From Clostridiales bacterium (lineage in GTDB: Bacteria; Bacillota; Clostridia; Christensenellales; Borkfalkiaceae), in assembly GCA_015069625.1 (NCBI GenBank), contig SVIE01000007.1, positions 1 to 36,314 on the forward strand: a stretch of 36,314 nt of DNA, given 5' to 3'. The stretch's first letter is position 1. The number at the start of each line of letters is the position of its first letter. Both the position numbers and the translations under genes were made by a program. The notes under the pieces were generated by a model. It saw only the letters and a list, made by a program, of their open reading frames with translations, was not told where the DNA came from and did no database searches. Shown here piece after piece: positions 25,807 to 35,834 of the stretch.

Positions 25807-28656
25807 ATGGAAAACACAATTTTAACAAAACTACAAAACGCAGACCTTATGCCGTATGCTCCCGTTCCTTTTTGGAGCTGGAACAACTATATTGAAAAAG
25901 ACAAACTTATCGCACAAATAAGACATATGAAATGTGTTGGATGCGGTGGGTTTATAATTCACGCCCGCACAGGTCTTCGCACGGAATACTTATCAGAAGA
26001 ATGGTTTGAACTTGTTGGTGCTTGTCTTGAAGAAGCAAAAAAGCAAGGGATGTACGTTTGGATCTATGATGAAAACGGTTGGCCAAGTGGATTCGTTGGC
26101 GGAAAACTTTTAGAAGATGAAGGCAACCGTGCTTGTTATTTGGAAAAGAAAACGTTAGATTATACCGATCCATCGGCATATGCAGTTTTCGGTATTGTTG
26201 GCGGAAAGAAATGCCGTTTAATTGACGGAATGAAAAGTGAAGATGGCAAATATGAAAATATTTACATTCTTCGTTCGCCCGCAAATACAGATATTTTAAA
26301 TCCCGACGTAGTAACTCAATTCTTAAACGAAACGCACGAAAAGTATTATGAACGTTTTAAGGATAGTTTTGGCAGAGAACTTTTAGGATTCTTTACTGAC
26401 GAACCGCAATATTACAGATGGTCCACTCCGTTCGCATTCACCACGGAAGAATATTTCCGCACACATTTTGGTGAAGACGTAAGGGACGGGCTTATTAGTT
26501 TGTTCTATAATAACGAAGAAGATTATCCGTTCAGAGCAAAATATTATAAAGCAATGAACGATTTATACATGCACAACTACTATAAGCGTTTATACGATTG
26601 GTGTACTGATCACAACTGTATGCTTACGGGTCACTGCGTTGAAGAAACCAATCTTTACACGCAAATGTGGGGTAATGCAGATAACAGTCCGTCTTATGAA
26701 TTCGAGCATATTCCAGGTATTGACAATCTTGGTAAAAACGGATGTGCAATGCTATCTGCCCGTCAGGTAGGTTCAGTTGCAGGGCAACTTGGCAAAAAGC
26801 AAATTTTAACCGAAACGTTTGGCTGTTGTGGATACGACACAACACCGAAGGAAACGCTTGCTATTGCGGAAAAACAATACGTTCACGGGGTAAATTATCT
26901 CTGTCAACACCTTTATTCGTATAGTTTAGCAGGGCAAGGGAAAGTGGACCACCCACCGATTTTCAGTTATCATATTAAGTGGCAAGATGCGTTCAAGGAT
27001 ATGAACGTATATCTCACCAAAATGGGATACTTGCTTGCAAATTCTGAAACAATGGTAAATTGCGGTATAATTAACCCGATTGCAAGTGTTCACCTTAACT
27101 ATTTTAGAGATAAGCAAGATTACGTATTAAAACTTGATAAAGAATTATATAAATTACAAAAAACCTTAAACAAGAAAGGCATTTTATACGATTTCGTTAA
27201 CGAAACGATATTAAGTCGTCACGGAAAGGCAGAAAATGGCTCGCTTATCGTGGGTAAACGTAAATACGATTATTTAATCGTTCCTTACATTTTAACTCTT
27301 TCTAAAAACACCAAAGCCGAACTTGAAAAGTTTGTTAAGGACGGTGGAAAGGTGTTCGTTGTTAAAGCGCCCGATTACACCGAAGGGGTAAGAGATGATT
27401 GGTCTTTCTTAAAGTCCAACTGCACGCTTGACGATATTGCAAAAGCAGGTGCTGTTCAACTTACAAGCGACGGGGATTGTGAATACACCTATCGCAAAGG
27501 TGATGGATTTGAGTTTTTGTACATAGTAAACGTAGGCAAAAAGGATGCCACGGTTAAAGGCCCAGCGGGTTATTCAAGAATTAACCTTTTCAATAACGAC
27601 GTTTATGATTTCCCAGAAACTTTCTTGCTTAGAGCAGGGGAAAGCATGATGCTTATTCCAACTGAAAAGCACCATCCACCGATTACTCTTTATGAAAAGG
27701 AAAAGACGCTTGACGGACTTGAATGTATTGCAGTAGGGGATAACTGTTTACCGATTGATAACGTTCAGATTAGTTTTGACGGGGTTAATTACGGGCCTGT
27801 AGAACCGCTTGCAAAAGAGTTTGAAAGACTTCTCCGTATGGAATATTGCGGACAGTTATTCGTAAAATACACCTTCAAAATCAATGGATATAGGGGAAAA
27901 ATGCGCCTTGTTCGTGAAAAGAACAACTATCTATATTCCACTATTAACGGAGAAAAGGTAGAATTTGAAGAAAGTGCATTTGACTTTAAGTTTGAAGAAG
28001 CAGATATTGCAGATAAGATTAAAGACGGTGTAAACGAATATATAGCAGAAGTTGATTTCTATGAGCGTCCGCACGTATTCTGGGCATTGTTCGATAAAAA
28101 GGCAACGGAAAGTGTAAGAAACTGTCTGTGGTACGATACGGAAATTGAAAACGTATTGCTATTCGGTAATTTTGAAGTTACAAAAGACCGTACGTTAATA
28201 CCTTGTAAACTTCCAACTGTAACGTGGAACCTTCAAGAACACGGCTATCCGCACTTCTCTGGAAAGATTACTTATAAAAAGGAAATTTTTGCGACTAGTG
28301 ATAAAGTAATGCTTCACTTCTACGGAAGATTTATGACGATAAACGTTGACGTTAACGGTAAGTTCGGTGGAAGAAGTTCACTTCGTCACCGCCTAGAATT
28401 AAAGGTAGAAAAGGGCAAGACAAACCTTTTAGAAATTACCGTTTCCGCATCACTTAGAAACACTTTCGGTCCTTTCCATTACTCGGAAGGTGAAGAAATG
28501 GGCGTAGGTCCGTTTAGTTTTACGCTAAGGGGTTCATGGAAGAACGGTAAGAGTAAGTATTACCGTAAGAGTTATTCGGTAAGACCGTTTGGCTTAAAAC
28601 GTATCGGTATCGCCTTCTCTGTTGATAAAGACGGCAAAACTACGGACGAAAACTAG
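25807..28656 (+). CDS. GH106-like glycoside hydrolase (alpha-L-rhamnosidase-related), no signal peptide
   Basis: PVPFWSWNNYIEKDKLIAQIRHMKCVGCGGFIIHARTGL..EYLSEEWFE, YDENGWPSGF, GFFTDEPQYY; beta-sandwich-like C-terminus. Confidence 0.75.
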   Translation: MENTILTKLQNADLMPYAPVPFWSWNNYIEKDKLIAQIRHMKCVGCGGFIIHARTGLRTEYLSEEWFELVGACLEEAKKQGMYVWIYDENGWPSGFVGGKLLEDEGNRACYLEKKTLDYTDPSAYAVFGIVGGKKCRLIDGMKSEDGKYENIYILRSPANTDILNPDVVTQFLNETHEKYYERFKDSFGRELLGFFTDEPQYYRWSTPFAFTTEEYFRTHFGEDVRDGLISLFYNNEEDYPFRAKYYKAMNDLYMHNYYKRLYDWCTDHNCMLTGHCVEETNLYTQMWGNADNSPSYEFEHIPGIDNLGKNGCAMLSARQVGSVAGQLGKKQILTETFGCCGYDTTPKETLAIAEKQYVHGVNYLCQHLYSYSLAGQGKVDHPPIFSYHIKWQDAFKDMNVYLTKMGYLLANSETMVNCGIINPIASVHLNYFRDKQDYVLKLDKELYKLQKTLNKKGILYDFVNETILSRHGKAENGSLIVGKRKYDYLIVPYILTLSKNTKAELEKFVKDGGKVFVVKAPDYTEGVRDDWSFLKSNCTLDDIAKAGAVQLTSDGDCEYTYRKGDGFEFLYIVNVGKKDATVKGPAGYSRINLFNNDVYDFPETFLLRAGESMMLIPTEKHHPPITLYEKEKTLDGLECIAVGDNCLPIDNVQISFDGVNYGPVEPLAKEFERLLRMEYCGQLFVKYTFKINGYRGKMRLVREKNNYLYSTINGEKVEFEESAFDFKFEEADIADKIKDGVNEYIAEVDFYERPHVFWALFDKKATESVRNCLWYDTEIENVLLFGNFEVTKDRTLIPCKLPTVTWNLQEHGYPHFSGKITYKKEIFATSDKVMLHFYGRFMTINVDVNGKFGGRSSLRHRLELKVEKGKTNLLEITVSASLRNTFGPFHYSEGEEMGVGPFSFTLRGSWKNGKSKYYRKSYSVRPFGLKRIGIAFSVDKDGKTTDEN

Positions 28657-28684
28657 ATTTATATAAAATTTAATAACAATAATT

Positions 28685-28713
28685 AAGGAAAACCAACAGG
28701 TTTTCCTTTTTTT
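28685..28713 (+). terminator. Rho-independent terminator
   Basis: GGAAAACC-AACA-GGTTTTCC-TTTTTTT. Confidence 0.85.
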
Positions 28714-28753
28714 ATGCTAAAAAATAAATTTAATTTTTTCGGTCAGTAAGTAG

Positions 28754-28781
28754 TTGCAAGCGCAAAAACTCTCGCTATAAT
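28754..28781 (+). promoter_or_regulatory. Sigma-A type promoter for the phage module
   Basis: TTGCAA (28754-28759), 16 nt, TATAAT (28776-28781). Confidence 0.75.
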
Positions 28782-28809
28782 GCGGTTGAAACTTTTAGGC
28801 AGGGCAAAG

Positions 28810-30243
28810 ATGAGAGAGATAATCGAAAGAATAAATAAAATTGAAAGCGAACTCAAAAGGCGAGCACCTAAAGGGTATATTCAAAATTACAATACAGGCG
28901 AAAAGGTGCATAAAAAGCAACTTGCTTTTCACAAATGTCCAAAGCGGAACAGGTGGGTGTTTGGTGGAAACAGAAGCGGAAAAACAGAGTGTGGTGCGGT
29001 TGAGGCGGTGTATATGGCACGTGGAATTCATCCGTTTAGAGAAAATCGAAACAACGTATTCGGGTGGGTCGTGTCCCTTTCAACGCAAGTTCAGCGTGAC
29101 GTTGCACAATCTAAAATCTTGCATTATTTAGAACCGAGTTGGATAGAAGACGTAACTATGATAACAGGCAAAAAGCAAAGCCTAAAATACGGAATAATAG
29201 ACCAAATACGTATAAAAAACGTGTTCGGTGGAACGTCGGTAATCGGCTTTAAGTCGTGTGATCAAGGAAGGGAAAAATTTCAAGGCAGTTCGCTTGATTT
29301 CGTGTGGTTTGACGAAGAACCACCCAAAGATATTTACGAAGAGTGCCGAATGCGAGTGCTTGATAAAAAAGGAGATATTTTCGGCACAATGACGCCATTA
29401 AAAGGGCTAACGTTTATCTATGATGAAATATATCTTAATTCCAAAAATTCACCTGACGTTTGGTGTGAGTTTATGGAGTGGGGTGATAATCCTTTTTTAG
29501 ATAGCAAAGAAGTAAAAGCCTTAACCGATTCTATGAGTGATGACGAACTAGAAAGCAGAAGATACGGTAGATTTAGAAGCGGTGTTGGATTAGTGTATTC
29601 GGAATTTGATGAAAATTATCACGTAATAGATCCGTTTGAAATTCCATTAGAATGGCAGGACACGGTGTCAATCGACCCAGGTCTAAACAACCCCCTTTCA
29701 GCGCATTGGTATGCGGTGGATTATGATGGAAACGTTTACGTTGTTGCGGAGCATTTTGAAGCAGGTCGAGATATAACGTACCACTCCGAAATGATAAAAA
29801 GCATATCCAAATCGCTTAAATGGAAGACGGATAAAAACGGTAGAGTGGAAGCGATAATCGATTCAGCGGCAAATCAAAAAACGTTAGCCTTAAACAAGAG
29901 CGTAACCGAACTTTTTTACGAGCACGGAATACTTGCAAATCCAAAAGTAAACAAGGACGTATTTAGTGGAATTCAGCGAGTGAAAAGTTACTTAAAAAAA
30001 GATGGTGTACATCCCCGTCTTTTTATTTTTCGCAACTGTGTTAATTTGATAAGAGAAATGAAAAGTTACTGGTGGGGTGAAGGGGATGCGCCGAAAAAAT
30101 ACGACGATCACGCACTAGACGAACTTCGCTATTATCTAATGAAAAAGCCTTCTTTAAGCCCGCTAATAAAGGAAAAGACCATAATTCAAAAAGATAAGGA
30201 AAGGCTAATCAGGAAAATCAACAATGGCAGGAAAAGAAGATAA
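28810..30243 (+). CDS. Phage terminase large subunit
   Basis: Walker A WVFGGNRSGKTECGAVEA, Walker B-like LDFVWFDEEPP, nuclease region VSIDPGLNNPLSAHWYAVD. ATG 28810 chosen because the 28780 start lies within the predicted -10 box. Confidence 0.9.
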   Translation: MREIIERINKIESELKRRAPKGYIQNYNTGEKVHKKQLAFHKCPKRNRWVFGGNRSGKTECGAVEAVYMARGIHPFRENRNNVFGWVVSLSTQVQRDVAQSKILHYLEPSWIEDVTMITGKKQSLKYGIIDQIRIKNVFGGTSVIGFKSCDQGREKFQGSSLDFVWFDEEPPKDIYEECRMRVLDKKGDIFGTMTPLKGLTFIYDEIYLNSKNSPDVWCEFMEWGDNPFLDSKEVKALTDSMSDDELESRRYGRFRSGVGLVYSEFDENYHVIDPFEIPLEWQDTVSIDPGLNNPLSAHWYAVDYDGNVYVVAEHFEAGRDITYHSEMIKSISKSLKWKTDKNGRVEAIIDSAANQKTLALNKSVTELFYEHGILANPKVNKDVFSGIQRVKSYLKKDGVHPRLFIFRNCVNLIREMKSYWWGEGDAPKKYDDHALDELRYYLMKKPSLSPLIKEKTIIQKDKERLIRKINNGRKRR

Positions 30244-30517
30244 AAAGCAATCTGAAGAAAATAAACTTAAAACCGCATTATTGAAAAAAGCGCTTGGCTA
30301 CGAAGCAAAAGAAACGATAGAAGAATACGTAAGTGATGACGGAGAGATACGGCTTAGCAAAAGGAAAGTAACGAAAAAAAACGTTCCGCCCGATATAACG
30401 GCAATTAAAATGCTTTTAGGCGAATCTCAAACGGATATCACCGAAATGACGGATGAAGAGTTGCTTGCCGAACGTGATAGGTTGCTAAACATATTAAAAG
30501 AAGCGGAAAATAGTTAG
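30224..30517 (+). CDS. Small phage protein, possibly terminase small subunit-like
   Basis: 97 aa; RKVTKKNVPPDITAIKMLL resembles the PPD.TA..(F/M)WL segment seen in small terminase-like proteins; overlaps the TerL 3' end. Confidence 0.5.
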   Translation: MAGKEDKKQSEENKLKTALLKKALGYEAKETIEEYVSDDGEIRLSKRKVTKKNVPPDITAIKMLLGESQTDITEMTDEELLAERDRLLNILKEAENS

Positions 30518-30533
30518 GAAAAGGAGAAGAAAA

Positions 30534-32378
30534 GTGCAAAAAGAAAACACAGATAAAAAGCAAAGGGAAAAGTTTTTAGAAGAACTTGTGGAAAATGTTA
30601 CAAGCGAGTTTGAAGCAAGGCGAAAAGAACGCTTACAACTAGAAAGACAATGGGAATTAAACCTAAACTTTTTAAGCGGAAATCAATACGTAACGGTGGA
30701 CGGACGTGGTGAACTTTTTGAAGAAGACAAGGAATATTTTTGGCAACATAGAGAAGTGTTTAACCATATTTCTACAATAATTGAATCACGTCTAGCAAAA
30801 TTTTCAAAAATCAACCCCGTGTTTGCGGTAAGACCGAAAACCGATTCGGATAGTGATGCAATTGATGCGGAAGCATCAGAAAAACTTTTGTCGTTCGTTC
30901 GGGATAAGTGTGATTTGCATAACGTTATTAGGCAGGCAACTGCATGGAGTGAAACTTGTGGAACGGCGTTTTACAAGATAGTTTGGCAAAACGGTGGTGG
31001 CTTGAAGATTGGGGAAATGGATGGAAAGGCGGTGCATGAAGGAAACGTTTCGGTAATTGCCGTATCTCCATTTGAAATTTACCCTGAAAATTTGTATTCG
31101 GAACTCATTTCAGAACAGGCGGATATCATACACGCAAAGGCTGTAAGCGTTGATGAAGTTAAAAGGCTTTACGGGGTTGCGGTGCAAGGAGAAGAAATAG
31201 GCGTTTACGGTGTAGGTAAGGAAAGGAACTTTCTAAAAAGTGCAGAAAAGAGTGTTAGAAAAAATAGCGTAATCGTGATTGAAAAATATGAAAAACCCAC
31301 GCCAGAATATCCCGAAGGTAGACTTATCACCGTTGCAGGTGGAAAACTACTTTATTACGGCTCGCTTCCGTATAAAAATGGAACTAATCAAACTAGGGAC
31401 TATCCGTTTATCAAGCAAGAATCGTTTAAGAATATCGGTATGTTTTTTGGTAAAAGCATCATTGAAAAATTAATCCCTATTCAACGGGCGTATAATGCGG
31501 TAAAAAACAGAAAACACGAGTTTCTCAATAGGCTTACGGCGGGCGTGATGACCGTGGAAGACGGTTCGCTTGACGTGGACGATTTAACGGAAGAAGGGTT
31601 ATCACCAGGTAAGGTTTTAGTGTATAGACAAGGGGCAAAAGCACCTGAAATTATGCCAGAACCAACCCTTCCTAGCGAGTTTTCAGATGAAGAAAATAAA
31701 CTTTTAGACGAGTTCGTTACAATCTCTGGAACAAGCGACTTAAATTCTAGTTCGGAAAACGCAGGGGTAACAAGTGGAACTGCACTTGAAATTTTGATTG
31801 AACAAGATAACGAAAGATTGAGTTTTCAAGCGGAAAACATAAGAAAATGCTTTGTGGAAATTGCTAAGCAGATTTTAAGATTGTTTTCGCAACACGGTGG
31901 TGCGGTGAGAAGGATAATTTCAAACGCAAAAAATAAAACGGAAATATCCTATATAAAAGTGCCAACTATTCCGTCAGACGACGTTGTGATTGACGGCGAA
32001 AATGAACTTGGGCAAACCAGAGCGCAACGCAGAGATGCTATTTTAAGATTGTATGAAAGTGGCTTACTAGCAGATTCCGAAGGACGAATAAGCAATTACG
32101 TTAAGGAAAAAATCTTAGCACTTTTAGGGCATTCTGATTTAGATTCAAGGAAGGGTATTTCAAGATTACACGAAGAAAAAGCGCAATCTGAAAACGTGGC
32201 GATTAGAAGTGGTGGTAAAGAAATCGAGATAATTGATGATGATGCAATTCATGAGTTCGAGCATATACGTTATATACTGAGTGAGTATAACAATTTAACA
32301 GAAGAAGAAAAAATAAGGCTATTTAACCACGTGGAAAGCCACAGAGCAAGATTGAACAAAAATATAAATAAAGACTAA
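30534..32378 (+). CDS. Phage portal protein
   Basis: 614 aa, GTG start; WELNLNFLSGNQYVTVDG...HREVFNHISTIIESRLAKFSKINPVFAVRPKT, SGTSDLNSSSENAGVTSGTALEILIEQDNERL. Confidence 0.85.
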   Translation: MQKENTDKKQREKFLEELVENVTSEFEARRKERLQLERQWELNLNFLSGNQYVTVDGRGELFEEDKEYFWQHREVFNHISTIIESRLAKFSKINPVFAVRPKTDSDSDAIDAEASEKLLSFVRDKCDLHNVIRQATAWSETCGTAFYKIVWQNGGGLKIGEMDGKAVHEGNVSVIAVSPFEIYPENLYSELISEQADIIHAKAVSVDEVKRLYGVAVQGEEIGVYGVGKERNFLKSAEKSVRKNSVIVIEKYEKPTPEYPEGRLITVAGGKLLYYGSLPYKNGTNQTRDYPFIKQESFKNIGMFFGKSIIEKLIPIQRAYNAVKNRKHEFLNRLTAGVMTVEDGSLDVDDLTEEGLSPGKVLVYRQGAKAPEIMPEPTLPSEFSDEENKLLDEFVTISGTSDLNSSSENAGVTSGTALEILIEQDNERLSFQAENIRKCFVEIAKQILRLFSQHGGAVRRIISNAKNKTEISYIKVPTIPSDDVVIDGENELGQTRAQRRDAILRLYESGLLADSEGRISNYVKEKILALLGHSDLDSRKGISRLHEEKAQSENVAIRSGGKEIEIIDDDAIHEFEHIRYILSEYNNLTEEEKIRLFNHVESHRARLNKNINKD

Positions 32379-32399
32379 TAAATAACGGGAGGAAAAGAA

Positions 32400-32837
32400 A
32401 TGGAAGAAAACAAAATAAGTGAACAAATGGAAGTAAAGGCGCAAGCCGTTGAGACGGAAGAAAATTTAGGCGCACCAAAAACGGAAATCTCACTTGGAAA
32501 ATTCAAGGACGTGTCTTCACTTCTTAAAGCGTACAACAATTTGCAAGCTGAATTCACCAAACGCTGTCAGCGAATCAAAGAGTTGGAGGGTGCGAATAAA
32601 ATCGACAAGGCGGAAGGTGAAAGCCAACCCACCCCGAACGTATTCGAAGGGACTGATGAATCTAAAAGGGAAATTGCGGTAGATAAAAATGAAATCGTCA
32701 AAGAGTACCTAAAAGAAGTAATCGGAGCAAAACAAACGGCGGTGATTTTGGGCGGTGAGGGTGTGAGTATAAAAACACCTGTCCAAAAGCCCACCACAAT
32801 TGAACAAGCAGGAATGCTTGCTAAACAAATATTTTAA
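32400..32837 (+). CDS. Putative capsid scaffolding-like protein
   Basis: Small charged protein directly between portal and capsid genes; SLGKFKDVSSLLKAYNNLQAEFTKRCQRIKELE is typical of scaffold-like N-termini. Confidence 0.6.
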   Translation: MEENKISEQMEVKAQAVETEENLGAPKTEISLGKFKDVSSLLKAYNNLQAEFTKRCQRIKELEGANKIDKAEGESQPTPNVFEGTDESKREIAVDKNEIVKEYLKEVIGAKQTAVILGGEGVSIKTPVQKPTTIEQAGMLAKQIF

Positions 32838-32852
32838 TTTAGGAGATAAAAA

Positions 32853-34022
32853 ATGGCAGTAACCATAACTAATGCGGACAAGGCGTTAAAATCATTATAC
32901 CTTGACGTAGTTGCAGAACAACTTAATTATAAAATCAACCCACTTTTTTCAGCAATCAAACAAAGCACGGACGACGTGTGGGGAAAAGAAGTAAGAAAAC
33001 TTGCTATCTATGGACTTAACGGTGGTGTAGGTGCGGGCACGGAAGACGGTAATCTTCCAGATGCTGTGGGTAATAATTACGAACAGTTTGTAGTAACGCT
33101 TAAAAACCTTTACGGCACGATTGAAATTTCAGATAAAGCAATTAGGGCGTCTGAAAACAATTCTGGTGCGTTCGTAAGTTTGCTCAATGCCGAGATGGAA
33201 GGACTTTTAAAAGCAAGCAGTTTTAACTTTGGTAGAATGCTTTTCGGAGACGGAAGCGGTAATCTTGCTAAGGTAACCGAATTGGTAGATAGTGAAATCA
33301 CGTTAGATACCGTAAAAAATTTAATGGAAGGAATGATGGTAGATTTCCGTGACGAAAGTGGCAATTTAATTGCAGGCGCAAGTTCAAGAAAAATTTTAAT
33401 CGTCGACAGAGTGAACAAGAAAATCGTTGTTTCAGGCGGAACAGTTCCTGTTGATGTAATTGACGGAACGGTAACCGTTCAAGGTTCATACGGTAATGAA
33501 ATTACCGGTCTTGAAGCAATTTTTAACACCGAAAAACCACTTTACGGTTTGGATAGAAAAACACACACTTGGCTCAACCCTTACGTGTTAAAAGATGCAG
33601 GTCAAATTAGCGAAGATAAAATTCAGATAGCACTTGATACCATTGAAGAAAACAGCGGTAGCACGGTAAACTTTATCGTATGTTCTTGGGGTGTTCGTCG
33701 TGCCCTTCAAAAACTCTTTTCAGAAAATAAAAGATTTGTTGACACGATGGAACTTAACGGTGGATATAAGGCAATGAGTTATAACGGAATTCCTATCGTA
33801 GCAGATAGATTCTGTCCAGAAGGAACAATGTATTTGTTAAACACGGCAGATTTCACCCTTCATCAACTTTGCGATTGGCAATGGATTGAAGGTGAAGACG
33901 GCAAGGTGTTAAAGCAGATGGCAGGTAAACCCGTTTATACTGCAACCCTTGTTAAATATGCTGACCTTATTTGCGCACGTCCTAATGGACAAGGCGTGAT
34001 TTATGGTATCACAGAAGCCTAA
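32853..34022 (+). CDS. Phage major capsid protein
   Basis: 389 aa; NYEQFVVTLKNLYGTIEISDKAIRASENNSGAFVSLLNAEMEGLLKASSFNFGRMLFGDGSG, gene position after the scaffold gene. Confidence 0.8.
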   Translation: MAVTITNADKALKSLYLDVVAEQLNYKINPLFSAIKQSTDDVWGKEVRKLAIYGLNGGVGAGTEDGNLPDAVGNNYEQFVVTLKNLYGTIEISDKAIRASENNSGAFVSLLNAEMEGLLKASSFNFGRMLFGDGSGNLAKVTELVDSEITLDTVKNLMEGMMVDFRDESGNLIAGASSRKILIVDRVNKKIVVSGGTVPVDVIDGTVTVQGSYGNEITGLEAIFNTEKPLYGLDRKTHTWLNPYVLKDAGQISEDKIQIALDTIEENSGSTVNFIVCSWGVRRALQKLFSENKRFVDTMELNGGYKAMSYNGIPIVADRFCPEGTMYLLNTADFTLHQLCDWQWIEGEDGKVLKQMAGKPVYTATLVKYADLICARPNGQGVIYGITEA

Positions 34023-34042
34023 TAAGAGATAAAAAAATAACT

Positions 34043-34088
34043 CCTTAAATGCACCCGAAACGTTAATTTTCAGGGTGCATTTTTAAGG
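34043..34088 (+). terminator. Terminator-like long hairpin after the capsid gene
   Basis: CCTTAAATGCACCC-(16 nt)-GGGTGCATTTTTAAGG. Confidence 0.55.
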
Positions 34089-34099
34089 AACAAACTAAA

Positions 34100-34675
34100 A
34101 TGAAAAGGGGGAATAGTATGAAATTATATGATATTTTAGTTACTTCCGCAATATTGTTAGGGAAGAACGACGCCATAGAATATTTGGGAGCAACTAGTCA
34201 AAATAAAGATTTTGAAACGCTTGTAACGGTGGATAATTTGACCCGTGCGGCAAATATCGTAATATCAGAACTTGCTTTTACGTATATTCCTATGATTAAA
34301 GAAGAAAGGGTGCAAGTGGAAAATGGCAAAATCAAGTTCGAAGATTTAAGCGAAAAGATTTTAGACCTAATAGGTGTGTACGAGAGTGAAAAGGCAATTA
34401 AATATAAATTGCGTTCGGATAGAATAGAAGTTGACGCAACGACCGTAACCGTGAAATATTCTTACTTGCCGTCAAATTACGACGTGCATGATGAAATCGG
34501 ATATAAAGAAAGTGAAGTGTCTGCAAGAATTTTGGCGTACGGTGTAAATTCTGAATACTTACTTATCGAACACGCTTTTGAAGAAAGTCTAATGTGGCGA
34601 GATAGATACACAAAAGCACTTGAAAGACTTGTTCTTCCAAAGTCAACGAAAATAAAGGGTAGAGCGTGGATGTGA
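34100..34675 (+). CDS. Phage head-completion/adaptor-like protein
   Basis: 191 aa (ATG internal at about 34115 also possible); position after the major capsid gene. Confidence 0.5.
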   Translation: MKRGNSMKLYDILVTSAILLGKNDAIEYLGATSQNKDFETLVTVDNLTRAANIVISELAFTYIPMIKEERVQVENGKIKFEDLSEKILDLIGVYESEKAIKYKLRSDRIEVDATTVTVKYSYLPSNYDVHDEIGYKESEVSARILAYGVNSEYLLIEHAFEESLMWRDRYTKALERLVLPKSTKIKGRAWM

Positions 34676-35832
34676 TGAGAAATATAAGTGATGATATTTA
34701 TAAGACGTATAATATTATAGATTTTCTATCATTCACCAAATATAGTCAGTCGTTTGCGGTAAGTGAAAATGGACTTGCTGTTGGCAAGGTCAATGGAAAA
34801 AGTCAATCGTTTGACGGAAATCTAATTCTAAAACGTTACAATATAGACGGCAGAAAATTTGTATATTTATCGAACGGATATTTAATGGAAGAGATAGGCG
34901 GTGCGTATAAAAAGGCGTTATTAACAGTCTTTTCAAGCCCACCTGAAATACTTACGGCAAGATATAAGGGCGTAAAAACCATATTAGTTTATTTTGAAGG
35001 ATATTTATATTCGTTAGGGTTATATTTTGACGTGTTAAAAATCCCAGAAGGCAATTCACATGAAGAATATAAGGGCGGACTATATTTTATTAGTGGAAAT
35101 TCTGTGATTTTTTGTAAAGATTTTTTTAAGGCGAAAAACGTTAAAACTTTTGATTTTTTGAAGACGGAAGAAGACGAAGGAAAACCGCTAAAAATTTGCA
35201 AAATCGGAACGTCGCTTTTTGTGTTTTTTGAATTAGGGATATATAAAGTTGAAAGCCCGTTTGATAGCGAAAAAGCAAAGCTTATAAAGGTGTGTAACTG
35301 CAACAAAATTTCAGCCGTTTTCGCAAGTGAAAATCAAGCGTATTTTATATCTGACAACACCTTAAAAATATTTGACGGGAGAGAAGTTAAAAGCATTTCT
35401 AAAATCTCTGATTGCGTAGGTATTGCCCCTGTTCAAATTGAAGATTTTAAGTGTGCCTTCATGGTGAAAAAAGATAGTGAAAATTATCTATTGATTTATG
35501 AGAGCGAAGGTATTTTGCCATATTTTATTAGGATAGAAAACGTCAAAGAATTATCTCTAAAAGATTTTGAATTCGGCGATTATGCTTGTTGGGAAAGTTT
35601 GCAAACAAATTTAGGGATAAAAGGGAAAAAATTCATCCGTGCAATCGACGTGAACACTAATGATAGATGTGATATAATCATCAATTTTGACGGGGTTGAG
35701 CGCAAATATCACGTTGATAAAAGGCATATAAACTTAGGTGTTACGGCGGAAAAAATTAGCGTAAAAATTTGTACTGCTGATAAGCCGATAGTGATAACGA
35801 ATTTACAGTTTTCATACAGGAAAGGAGATTAA
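34675..35832 (+). CDS. Phage structural protein, possible beta-propeller (P22 gp10-like by position)
   Basis: TGATG overlap with the upstream stop; repeated blade-like segments (ISGNSVIFCKDF, IGTSLFVFFELGIYKVESPF, ASENQAYFISDNTLKIFDGREVK). Confidence 0.5.
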   Translation: MRNISDDIYKTYNIIDFLSFTKYSQSFAVSENGLAVGKVNGKSQSFDGNLILKRYNIDGRKFVYLSNGYLMEEIGGAYKKALLTVFSSPPEILTARYKGVKTILVYFEGYLYSLGLYFDVLKIPEGNSHEEYKGGLYFISGNSVIFCKDFFKAKNVKTFDFLKTEEDEGKPLKICKIGTSLFVFFELGIYKVESPFDSEKAKLIKVCNCNKISAVFASENQAYFISDNTLKIFDGREVKSISKISDCVGIAPVQIEDFKCAFMVKKDSENYLLIYESEGILPYFIRIENVKELSLKDFEFGDYACWESLQTNLGIKGKKFIRAIDVNTNDRCDIIINFDGVERKYHVDKRHINLGVTAEKISVKICTADKPIVITNLQFSYRKGD

Positions 35833-35834
35833 AG

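Noticed and set aside
28660-28760. Phage attachment site or tRNA at the phage module boundary
   Set aside because: No tRNA-like sequence or duplicated core recognisable; the other end of the element is outside the window
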